From assembly GCA_035222895.1 (NCBI GenBank), contig JAVYIG010000876.1, positions 186,001 to 250,000 of the forward strand: a stretch of DNA of 64,000 bases, written 5' to 3'. The stretch's first letter is position 1, and each line of letters starts with the position of its first letter. The notes under the pieces are model-generated. The model ran no database searches, was not told where the DNA came from, and saw only the letters and a list, made by a program, of their open reading frames with translations. This document shows, in pieces, positions 1-12,106 of the stretch. Made by a program: the position numbers and the translations under genes. This stretch comes from Strongylocentrotus droebachiensis (taxonomy: Eukaryota > Echinodermata > Echinoidea > Camarodonta > Strongylocentrotidae).

Positions 1-15
1 TACTCTTATACGCTC

Positions 16-51
<36 letters not shown>

Positions 52-115
52 AAACTGTTTTTTGATGTAAAATGTGGAATAAATAAACTTCAAACTTCAA
101 CTAGACCAGACTTAC
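1..115. other. RIF1 intron 28 (partial) with poly-A run
   Basis: A run of about 29 A is followed by an AATAAATAAACTTCAAACTTC-like sequence (89-109). This resembles the tail of a retroelement, but the fragment is too short to class. Confidence 0.3.
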
Positions 116-310
116 ATGTACCATGTTAAAGACCTTGCTGGCGTAGGAGGATGACTTGGGAAAGCTCTTCATGGGCTTGCTCTTCATCCGCCGGCTGGAG
201 TGGGGGCTCTTCCTTCTCAATCGATGCAGGGTACTGGATGATGATGACGATGATGATGGGGATGACGATGACGACTGACTGGAATCAGACTTCGATGGCG
301 TGGTGATGTA
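116..310 (-). CDS. RIF1: RIF1 exon 28 (residues 2799-2863), last exon in window
   Basis: It reads YITTPSKSDSSQSSSSSPSS, a Ser run, then RLRRKSPHSSRRMKSKPMKS and YASKVFNMVH. A basic Ser-rich linker before the C-terminal domain. The acceptor is GTGACAG|TAC; the preferred donor is CAT|GTAAG (alternative ATG|GTACAT six bases earlier). 65 codons, phase 0; the gene continues off the left edge. Confidence 0.85.
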
Positions 311-3300
311 CTGTCACAAGGCAAAAACAAATAAATGAAATTTTCATGAACTACTTTGTACCCTCACATGCCAAGGTGGCAAATCCTGTGCAATAAAATT
401 AGTTTTCATTAATGTATCTGGGCTGTAAAAGATTTTCCAAGCGAATAAACTTAAAAATGGAGATATCTAAAGTTACAGGAAGAAAATCATAGTCATTTGA
501 AGTCCAGGGCCCTGTTTCAAGAAACTTGTTATCAATAACCAATGCTAAATTTCTATGACAAATTTGCTCTCAGCAACCAAATGCCACGATTTCAGTAGCT
601 TATAACAGTTATTGTAACTTGTTATTGTTAACAAGTGTTATGAAACAGGGCCCTGGACTTGGTTTTGTAAAGTGTGAAGGGAACTAATTACCCTTAGCCT
701 TTGCAAAATTCATTCATTATATTGTTGTAAAAAATAACAACACTATATCATTTGTTTAAAAAAATGTCTACAATATTGTGGAGAATTCAGAAAGGATCCA
801 TGAGATGATTGTTACGATATGCGATATCCAAATATCTGGTATCCGTGGTAGTTGAATAAACAACATGTCTACCATAACAAACCAGTCTGCCGACTCTATA
901 TTATCCTGAGTTATCTACCATTACCAATACCCTCAAACTCAACATGTCCACCATAACAAACCAGTCTGCCGACTCTCTATTATCCTGAGTTATTTACCAT
1001 TACTAAGACCCTCAAACTCAACATGTCTACCATAACAAACCAGTCTGCCGACTCTATATTATCCTGAGTTATCTACCATTACTAAGACCCTCAAACACAT
1101 CATGTCTACCATAACAAACCAGTCTGCCGACTCTATATTATCCTGAGTTATCTACCATTACTAAGACCCACAAACACATCATGGTGGCAGCCGCTGGGAT
1201 CTTAGAAATCAACTTTGACTTTTGATAAGCACAACTAGTTCCAGTTCATGACAGTTGGAAGTACAACTAGAAGATGATTTTCTAACCTTTGAATTATGTA
1301 CTTTTGATGAAGCCGTGGTGACAAGAGGAGACATGGGAAGGCGCCCTCTAGAGGAATCTTGTGCCAACCCATGCGGGAGAGAGCTGTCGGCAGTCTTAGA
1401 TATCTTGGGATCAGCGCTGTGGTCTTGCAGGGGTTCGGGCTCTATGAATACCTTGTCGGCAAAACTCACACGACGGCTCTGTTGTTGACAATGGTAAAAA
1501 GATTTTAACATCAAAACTTAGAAAAGTTTCTTGAGGATGAAATTCTTAAAACAAAGCTTAATTTGATTTAATTCTACACGGTATTGAAATCTTAAGTTTG
1601 CATTCAAGCTTCATGAGAAGCACAACCTCCCAACCTTGCACAGAAAAACGTTTTAAAAAATTAGTATTTTTTTTGTACGGTTTAACAGCCATATTCAGAA
1701 AAAGAGAGGAATCTAAGGTGCACACATTTACTGTGAAGCCCTCAAAATAGTTATGGTTGGCAGCAATGGCTTAGTATTTTTGTAATACGAGAGTGAGTCG
1801 AAAGATGGGATTTTAATTTCACGTACAGCTGAATAATGAGATCAAAAGCACCTTGCCCAATTACGAACAGAATGTTATATATATTGGATTGATTGATTGA
1901 TCAAGATAAGGTCAATGTAGAGGTGTCGTGGTCGAGTAGATATGTCACCGGACTGTCGATCACAAGGTCCGCAGTTTGAGTCCCCCCGCGGCACTAATGT
2001 CCTTTGGCAAAACATTGATCTACATTTGGCACACTCAACCCAGGTGATGTAAATGGGTACCTGGCAGGAATTAATTCCTTGAAATGCTAGAGCGCTGTAT
2101 GGCAGCCCTGCTAAGGCCAGGGTAATAATCAAGAACGCCAGGAGTGTCACGTATGACAGACATTCATTCATTCTTTCTTATGTAAATGTAAACGATTCTT
2201 TGTCATGATGTAATGTGTTCCCTAATATTTTGAAGCGCCTTGAGCATTTAAATTAAAATGGATAATGGCGCTATATAAATATCATGAATTATTATTATCA
2301 TTATTACAAGAACCCACTATTATTATTATTATTATTATTATTATAATTCTTGCTTGCCTTGCTGGAGGGAGATGGAGAGCTGCTTCCCACCATATCACGG
2401 CGCTTCAGAATCCCACTGCTCGGCGATGCAGAGGGGGAGTACATGTGAGGTATACTGCCCTCCGGAGAGTCCACCTGGTTAGGCCACCTGGGTCGCATGC
2501 TCGCCCCTTCCGGCGAACCCTGCATCCTCGGGGTGAACTTGGTGGGAATGATGGGAGAGACCCGAAACGGTGGCGGTCCCAAGGTCAAGCAGGCCATCGA
2601 ACATCTCTCAGGGGAGGCTTGGTTGTCCATCTCTGGTGGGGAGAGGTTGGGGAAGGTTAGACGCTGGGATGAAGAGTTGGTTGTACCCTCAGGCTGGACA
2701 TCATCCTCCTCAGGTAGAAATTTCAGCGGACTCTGACTGCTGTTGATGATGTCATCTAGGGTATCTGAGGGGTGAAAGGCAGTACAAAAGTCAATGATTA
2801 GTGAGAGATGTCTGTTCAGAGAACTCAAGCTAAGCCAATTACATTCACCACCATTAGTACTACAGAACACTTCATTGAATTTGGGGGGGCTAGAACATTC
2901 CTTTAATACTTGTAAGATCCCTCATCTCACTATTTCACTCACATGCAATTGCCAATGGGAACTGCATGTTTTATGTATGAAACCTAGGGTAATGAAAGAA
3001 TTCAGTTGTCCAGGGGTTACCATTGACTGAATCTGTGGGGCAAAAACGTCAACACAATTTTTCAGTCCCTTGTTGCACTACTCATACTTTGATTAAAAAG
3101 TATTACATACAGCATTAGTCTTTCAATTATATTTCAACTAACCCACATGTAATGTGGGCTTGAGTAAAAATTATTGTTCTAGGATAGAATTAAATGTGTT
3201 TAAAAACATTTAATTCACATATTGCTCAGATATATCACCCAGAGACATAAGTTATCCCTTTAGAATCTCTAGTTACACCAAACTTGAATCACACATTTTC

Positions 3301-6300
3301 ACAAATTCAGAATAACATACCTTGAACATCCAGCCCTGAAGATACCACACCGATGGGAGTTCCTTTTACCTCCTCCAGATCTCTATCTTTGTCAAAGGTG
3401 TCTGTGCTCTTTGGTAAACCATCAATTCCCTCGGCCTCCATCACTTGCTCCTTCTCCTCCTCCTCCTCTCCTGACTCTTCACTTTCAATGCTAGTCTCAT
3501 CACCATCACTATCTTCATCCCCATCACTTCCCGACTTGTCTGACTCGTCCTCTCTAACCTTCACATCCTTGAGTTTGTCCACCTCTCTGAGGACGCTGCT
3601 TTCTTTTTCAGATGTTCGTTCTCCAGATTCACCCTCTTCTCCAAATGTTAATCTCTGACTGCTTCTTTTAGATCTTGTCTTAATTCGGCCAGCATCATTT
3701 TGTTTAATACCATCATCATCCTTTTCTGGGAAATCCTTCTTCAAGTCTTGTTCCACTGCGACATGTTCTGAAAGGTGTTCTTCTGATGAAGTAATATCTT
3801 GAGCTGCAGGGATTTCAGTGTCCTTTGATTGTTCTCCTATCTTGTTTTCAAACTCAGTTACATGTTCAGCTTCTTGAGGTTTTTGTGGTTGCTGAAGGAT
3901 AACTTCGTCAGCTTTAGGTACCTCATGATCTTTGGACATCATCTGCTCCAAGTCTTTCATTTCAATATCACCATCCTCGTCAACAGTATCCAAGCTTGCA
4001 TCAACATTCGTGATACACTCATCCCGATCTGTCTCATCATCCTTGATCTCTGTCTCAGAGGTCTGTTCTGTTCCTTTGACTAGACCTACTTCAAATCTCT
4101 CTTCTTCCACTTGAGTAATATCCTCATCCCTCTCTTGGCTCATGGTATCCTTGATGACAATAACTTCCTCTGCTTGCTTCGACACTTTTTCATCAGTTTC
4201 GTGATCAGCTCCCTCTTTTGGTTGTTCACCGCCAACTATTTCATCAATGCTATTCTTCTCCTCTAGGGCCTGATCAAGGTGTTCCTTTGTGGCCTTCTGC
4301 GTCTTGTTGCGCTTCTTGATTTCCATCCGGGAGAGCTTGGTGCCCTCTCTTGTCTGAATGGGTCCAGGCGAGAGTAGCAGCCTCTTGGACCTCAGCCGCT
4401 TAGACACTGGCGATTTTGACCGCTTGGAGGACTTTCCAGACCTGACATTGCGCAGGATTTGACTGCTGCTAAGGGAGGAGGTTTTTGGGGAAAGTGGGCG
4501 AGATCTTCTTGCTGACCTGACCTTTGGCGGAGACAGAATCCGTTCTGGGGAGAAATCTTGCGCTACCTTTTCTGCTAAGGCCTTTAGTGACTTTGGAGAT
4601 ATTGCATATGTTGAAACATCCTCGTTCGGTAAGTTTGTGCCTGCCTTCAGCCCTGCCTCCTCAGCTCCTAAGGCATCTTTCTTTTCCGGAGAGTGGCGTC
4701 TAGGTTTATGTTTTTTCTTGCCAATGATGGGAGACGTTTCCTTCATCGCTAATTTCTGGGCCATTGATCGAAGAGCCTTTGGTGATATCCTTGTAGGAGA
4801 CTTCAATGCTCCTGCAGCTTTTGCTTTACTGAGCTTGTGTCTTCCATCCGGTGACATCAAGGCTTTCCTGAGAATGTCCTTAGCACATCTTATCTTTATG
4901 CTTGGTCTGCATTTCCGTCCAGACCTTGTCACGGTTAATACCTCCTCTTCCTTCAAAGCAGACAGATCATGCTTTGGCGTATCCTTCTCCTTGAGCCTAG
5001 TCAGCACATCAGCCAGTTGATCTCTAGGTGGTGTCTCTGTTGTAGGGCTGACCTTGTCCTCCCTGTTACTTGGTGTCATGATTGGAAAGTCTACCTCTGG
5101 ATCTTCAGATGAATTACCAGCATCGTTTGTCTCTGAATGCTTGAATTCCCTGTCCGCTTTGCCCTGCAGTGATGCCTTGATCTGGACAAGGGGAACATCA
5201 TCATCGTCACTTGAAACACAGTCATTCAACTGAGGGTCTGTAGTATCGTCACCATTTTTAGGTAAAGTCTCACTTTGAGTTGCAAAGAGGTCTTCAGAAC
5301 TGCTATTTGCCTCAGGCTCAGTCGAGCTGTTTGGAGCAGTCATTTCTATTTCTGGCAAGACTTTTTTCTGACATTCTTTCTGAATTATCTCTTCCTTCTC
5401 AACCATCTCTTCGTCTTGCTGTTTCTCATGAGACAAATTGGCAACCTCTGCAAACACTTCTGAAGCATCTTCATCCTTTCCTTCAGAAACTTCTGATTGG
5501 TCCTCTTGTGATGAAGCTTTCTGGTCTTTGAAAACATCACTTTTCCTTTGACGCCTTCTCTTTTTTCCAATAGTTGATACTTCTTCATCATTCCCCATTT
5601 CTTGTTTCTGGCTACCTCCTTCATTTCCTTCAAATTTCCTTGATTTTCCCCTTTTAGTAGGAGTACCTAGTACTTCACTTTCAGTTTCTTGATCATTTTC
5701 ATCTAAAGAACTGATCTTCTCATCTTCTTTTCGCGACCTTCCTCTCTTTTTTTCAGATTTGTTCCCTTCCTCTGCTTCTACTAATTGACTATCCTCATCT
5801 TGATCACAAGTCTTTTGGGGTCTGCCCCTCTTGCGTTTAATCTCTTCGGTTTCGATCTCTCCACTCTCCGAAGCCTGATTTTCTTTAACAACATCTTCTG
5901 TTTTTCTTGGCCTCCCTCTCCTTCTTGCAGTATTTTTAACCTCTACAATGCTACTCTTTTCTTGGCTTTCATTCTCTGAATTTTGAGATAACTTTGACCT
6001 TCCTCTCCTTCTCGTCACTTGTTCCACATTGTCACTGTCTGCACAAGTAGAATCCTGGGAGTTTTCCTCCTCATTTTCCTCTTGTGACCTAGCAACTTCA
6101 TCTTTAGTACTCTGGGATTTTCGAGGCCTTCCGCTCCTCCTTCTTGTTGACTTTTGGGAGGATACTTCAGCAGATTTCATAGTCTCAACAACATCCCTTT
6201 CAGGCACCTCCTCAACGGAATGAGCCTTCACTTCAATGACCGTCTCATCCATGCCCGTCTCATCCATGGTACTAGAGAACAGTTCTTGCTGACTACAAAG

Positions 6301-9300
6301 AACATCCTCTTCTGGCATTTCCTGATCAACACCATTGTCTTCCATCCTTTCAGAGTCTGGCATGTCTTCATCACTTTTCTGAGTCTGACCATAGTCGACT
6401 GCTGGCAGATCATCCTCCTTCTCACCATCCTGTTTGTCCAAATTTGCTAGGCATTCTTCAATACTCTGGTCTAGGTCATCGCCCAAAGGCGCTATCCCAT
6501 CCAGCTCGTACCTCTCAGCCAAATCTGCCAAGTCCTGTTGACTAGCCTGTAGGATATTCAGGTCTGTCACTTTCTTAGTGTGGCTGACCTTACTCTTGGG
6601 ACTTGCCACTTCACTAACAGAGTTTGACCTTCGAGCTGACTTTGGTGTTCCTTTCCTGTTGTGTATCTCGTCTGATCTGTATCTCCTTAGACGCGGTGTC
6701 CCTGCAGGTGAAGATTGTCCAGGACTCTGCATCTTTGGACTGCTTGCATCTGAACCTCCTGCAAGTTCGTCATCCTGAGGTTTTTTAAAGGGACTTTCCT
6801 CTTGGGTGTCTTCTTGACTGTATCTTGCAGCCCTTGGACTGTACAGCTCAATTTCCCTTTGGCTAAGTTTCTGTAGCTTGATAACTGGTGTGCTGATGAC
6901 TTTTTGGAATCTTCCATCAGGAAGAACATCCATCAGATCTTCAGCATCCAAAGGAACATCCCTCTCAGGACTTTCCTCCTGAGCAATTGAAGGGTTGTCA
7001 TCCTTGCTAGGGCTCTCTAAATATGACTCTGGAATGACTTTATCCTTCACAGGACTCTCACCAACAACCACTGGCATAAAGGTGTTGGAAACATGACAAT
7101 CACCCAGTTCTTTTACAGATTCTTCTTGTGTCTCTTTCATCGATTCTTCTTGTGTCTCCGGCACAACAAATTCTCCACCTTCCTCCTCCATCCCTTCTTC
7201 ATCCTTGTCAACGTCTGCACCCGACAGCAGTCCTAATTCCCCTTGAGATACATCCGGGCAAGTGTCATCCACAATCACTACAGATGATTCCTTTTCACAG
7301 TCAGACTGCTCCTGGACAGCATCACTCCATGTTTCTCCATTACTACCATCAGCATCAACATCCTTGGTATGGGTACCATGGTGATCAATTCCATCCTCCA
7401 TCAGCATCTGCCCTGAATCCTTGATCGGAGAGGACGACTTCTTCACTGGTTCAAAGAATGTCACGATCCTCCTGGCTGGCTTCTGTGTCTTTTCTTGGCT
7501 GCTTGGCAAAACAACCACGCTGTCTTCTTCCTCCGTTTCTTTCATCTCTTCTGCCTTCTTTTCTCCCTGAATTTCCCCTCCCTCTGATGAATTCTGTCCC
7601 GTTACTCCTGAGAAATTGAATTTCTCTGCGTTCTCTGGTAGGTCCTCAATCTCCGGGGTAGGTACTGGAGATCTTTACAAACAAACAAATAAAATGAGAA
7701 TTCATTAATTGATTGATCTAAATTTGTTTTCCCCCCAGAAAACATCACAAGCCCACATTGTAGAACATCCATCAGGCCTAAAAAAAAAAAATGTTGTATT
7801 TCCTTTTTTATTTTTTTATTCCCTCTTCGGGCTGATATTTCTTGGTTTTGAATGCTTTAATACATTTTTTTCTTCTAAAAAAAAAAGGTAAAACAAAAAA
7901 TTAAAAATTAAAAGCCGACCGTAGATTTCAAGATTTTGGGGTCGGTCGCAAAGGGCAATACAACATTTTTTTTTTTCCTCATCAGAGAGCACGAGTCGTT
8001 GTATCATAATCTAGCAAGTCATTTTCATTTCATTTTCAATCAATATTCAGTTTGTTCAAATTCATTTCCCTACCAGCGTGAATGAGAGTGTCCAGAGATG
8101 ATCAAATTTCGTATAAAAGCTAGTACCACTATTTTAAAAAAGCTGATTACCCAAAGCCATCGATACCTCTTAGGGATTTATAGTTTAGATTCACAATCAC
8201 TGTACTTTACTCTGTATTCCAAAAAAGAATAAATATCTGTACAGAAATTAGATCAAGGGATCATTTCATATAGCTTTTCTCATGGGTAATAACTGACACA
8301 TTTTTATGAGAAACTTGCTCAAAGCCAATGAAATGCAAAGATTTCAGCAGCTTAAATTGACCTGTCCACTTTTTGGTGCCAACAAGTTACAAGCTGGGGG
8401 CCAGAACCGTCCAATACTCTACAATTATCCCAAGATACATATGAAGCTGACTTACGATGCTTGGGACTGGCTTTGGGTCTGGGTAAAGGCCTGGGTGTCT
8501 TGGGACTGGTCCAAACCGTTATAGAGGGCCAGCGAGACCCGCTTGGTCCTCATCACCTCCTTCTGGTGCTCCGTCAGACCACGCTTCTTCTTCGGCTCGG
8601 ACGAGATGACCACAAAGGCCTGTTATGTATAGGAACAAAAGAAGAGACTCTGTTATGTACGACGTCTGAAAATGAAGACTGAGATGGTATGTATATACGC
8701 ATCGCCCAATGTACTGTGCAGTTTTCATTGATGCCCTGATCAAATAAAGGCACACTACAACCATGTTGTTTCAAAGTTACGAATAAGTCTTTATTTGTCA
8801 TCATTTCTTGGCTAAACATTAACCTTGAATTTGAGAGAACATAATAGACTCATCAAAATGTATTTATCTGGAAAGGCACCCATAACAATAATCAAAATAA
8901 ACAAAAGATGCTCTATCAAGAATAATTAGATATCAGCTTTCATTAATAGAGGAGAAGTTAACCAAGTCTAGGAAACAAATTGTGTAGCAGATTTGACATA
9001 AAATGAAAATCCACAAGAAGTAGCCAAAAATGTCTTTCAACCAGAAATGCTCTATGTTTATGTTCTGGATAAGGTCTCTTTTTTATATTGATACATATCT
9101 GAAACACAAATAAATGTTACATAAAAATCAGTGGAAACATAAATCAAAGATTATGAGAATATTAATGAGAATATTAAATTTTCAACAAAAGAATAAAAGA
9201 ATGGAGCATAACTAGGTTTGATTACAGTTAAAGCCCCACTGTCCTACTTGTAGCTACTTGCTCCCTCTATATAGAAAACTTCCCCAATCGGTCCCATGAT

Positions 9301-12073
9301 CCTCTATTTCTTATGTTAGTTGAGAGCTGATTTTATGCGATAGCCACCTGTCAGTGACCTCACTGTGTGGTCTAATCCCTTCTGGCCTAGTAGTAGTCGG
9401 TCTTTAAGGCAAGGGCACCAACAATTTTGTTCTTCAACGTTCACAAATCTATTCAATACATAAGCATAATAACAATAATAAATCCTTCATAACTGCTAAA
9501 ATCAACCTGTCACTTACCGTATTCTTATCCTCATCAACATGGAGCCGTCTCTTGGCAGCATCCATTGCCATGGGCGATGCGAACTGCTTCCTCTTCGCGG
9601 ACCCAGGAGAGTACGTCTGGATCCTCCGGCTTCGCCCTGGTGAGGTCAGCTGACCTTTGACCGGCGATGAGGCCGCAAGGAGCTTCTTAGCGTCGTCCAG
9701 TCGATGGAGGAAGCTGCCGTGCATTTTCTGGGGAGACGGGGCTCCGAAGTTGGGGATGGCGGGTGGGGCAGGCGGAGCTATGACATCATCAGGGTCTTCG
9801 GTCTTTATGGAAAGCAACAAACAGATTAGTTTTAGCATTCATTTTAAGGATACAAACATATTTCTGTGTAAAATTGCTTAGCATTATAAATTTCAGTAGT
9901 CATGCTACCATAAGAGGCCAATGTTATGTGTATTTAGTAAAGTAAATGGGCTTCAATCAAATCTTTATTGTTTATGTCTGGAATTAACCTTGATAGTTAC
10001 TGTCTAAAACCAGGGAAAACACCAACTCTGATTTGAATCCCCAACCAGTAGCTCAACCCACATTGGAACATTCTATCAAATTCCACATGCAATTTCTGTC
10101 AATATTCCATACCTACACCTTATCTTTTTAAACACAATCATTCCAGCAAATTACCTACAGTCAAACCTGCTTTAGTGATCACCTGTCTACACGGACAACA
10201 TCTTTTGTTTCTCTTGAAAATGGTTTCTCATTGAAACATGAACTAAAGGAACCTGTCTACAAAAACCACTCTTTGTGTTTCCCTTGGGTGGTCGCTATAG
10301 GCAGGTTTGACTGTACTTTATTACCCTACAAACATCTGGCAATGTCAGTAAATAAAAAACTAGCAATCTCACCTCTGGAATGACAGGGGTTTCCCCACAA
10401 ACACCTTCCGTTTCTGTCCAGCCTGGAAGAGGAATCTCTCCCATTGTTTTCATCTTGGCTAAACATGGTCTGAAAACATCAAAGGAATCATGAGAACCGG
10501 TTGAGTATGAAGAAGAAAAAAAAAACACATAACACTGAGCAGAGGACCCATATTGGACTTGGGCTCCATGCTCATGTGTACAGGCAAGTCGACTCACAAC
10601 ATGAATTTTTAGCTTCATGTAAAGCAAATTTAAGGTAGAAATTTTATTTACGGAAATAATTTCAGTCAAAGTGATATTCTGAATTTAGTATACTGGCATG
10701 GAACCTGACACATTGAGAGCAAATATTTTCTTAGTCAATGATTCTTTATTAGGCAAGATTGGTGTTATATACCCAAGATTCTTTTAAAGTTGATTGAATA
10801 ACAACTTTTAAGTATGTAATGACAGAGAACTTTGTCACACAATTCATGAACCATTCAGTTTTTTTAAAAAAACATAGCAAACACAGAACTGCATAAATAA
10901 CACCAAAAACTCTGAATGCAGCACATACTTTAAGACTTCAGGATATTGCAGCGAGTCTTGATTCCCAAACGTAGCTGTCCAGAAGATGAGAGTGTAATTT
11001 CGCAAACTCCGCTTCTTGTACGTGAAAGCAGCCTCCAATGCCGGCGCCATCACGTTCAGGAAGGCCGAATCAAAGCCGCTCGAGTAACGATTCTGGACGG
11101 TCGTGGTGAGATCGATCCAGAGCCGTTCCAGTTTGTCATCAATTGCACTGAGGTAGTCTTTCTTTGCTATGTTCGGACTGCAGGCATGAAAGAAAAATGG
11201 AGGGCAAAAAGCGTCATCAATATTTTCTTTGATCAAACTGAGAAAGTCTTTTTTTTTAATCGATAAAACAAATTCAAGCATCACAGAAAAGAGAAGATTA
11301 TGATAAATAAGAAAAAGTATAATTTAACATTTACAGTTGGAGAAACAAATAATTTACAGGGGCAAATATCTTTGTATCACCCTAACTGCCCATGTGCACT
11401 GCACGATGTGACGTCATCCGATAAAGCAAATGGCAGCCTCCATGATTGAGCGACTCTTGGCTTGTAGATCAGGTTTTTAGTTCTCAAATTCATACTCATA
11501 CACAAATAATACATGTTTTTAGCTTGAGGATTAGTGATAAGCACTGTACTTGGTTAAGTCACAATGAGACGGACAATGAAATTGACAAGTCTTTTTCATT
11601 ATCTTACTGTGATTTCACCTACATGCAGTGCATATTCAGTGATGCCCTTGGAAACATGCATAATTTGTATACTTACATGGAATAAAACATCTTCCAAAAG
11701 TTCTTCGTAACAAATTCAGATGACATTTATTTTGAGAAAAGGAAACATAAGTAACCTACCTGGCAACGAAATGCATGAAACGTCCTAAGGGTTTGCTCCA
11801 GTTGATTAAGATTCCATGGAGGTAGGAAGGCAGGCCCACTCGGCAACAGTCTGACATAGCACCAATTAGAGACTGTGCCGCAGAGAACCAGTGTAAGACA
11901 TCGGTCTGTAATAACAAAATGATGAAATTGATAACTAACGGTGTTGAATAGTGGTATGGTGGTGATGCAATGACGATGATGATGATGATGTTACTGATGG
12001 TCTTGATGGTGGTGATGATGATGATATCGATGATGAAACTGATGCCAATGGAAACAAAGATAACGATGATAAA

Positions 12074-12106
<33 letters not shown>

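Noticed and set aside
863-1178. CRISPR-like regular repeats
   Set aside because: The units are directly adjacent 79-bp tandem copies with no spacers, in a eukaryotic intron.
1929-1984. tRNA gene
   Set aside because: A and B boxes are present but the body and tail belong to a SINE repeated elsewhere; no proper cloverleaf with intact acceptor stem was seen.
2304-2357. Asn-rich extension of RIF1 exon 26
   Set aside because: Encoded by the ATT tail of a SINE; the family alignment requires splicing before it.
3353-7424. Many plus-strand open frames across RIF1 exon 25
   Set aside because: Shadows of the minus-strand coding exon, which matches RIF1 and has correct splice sites at both ends.
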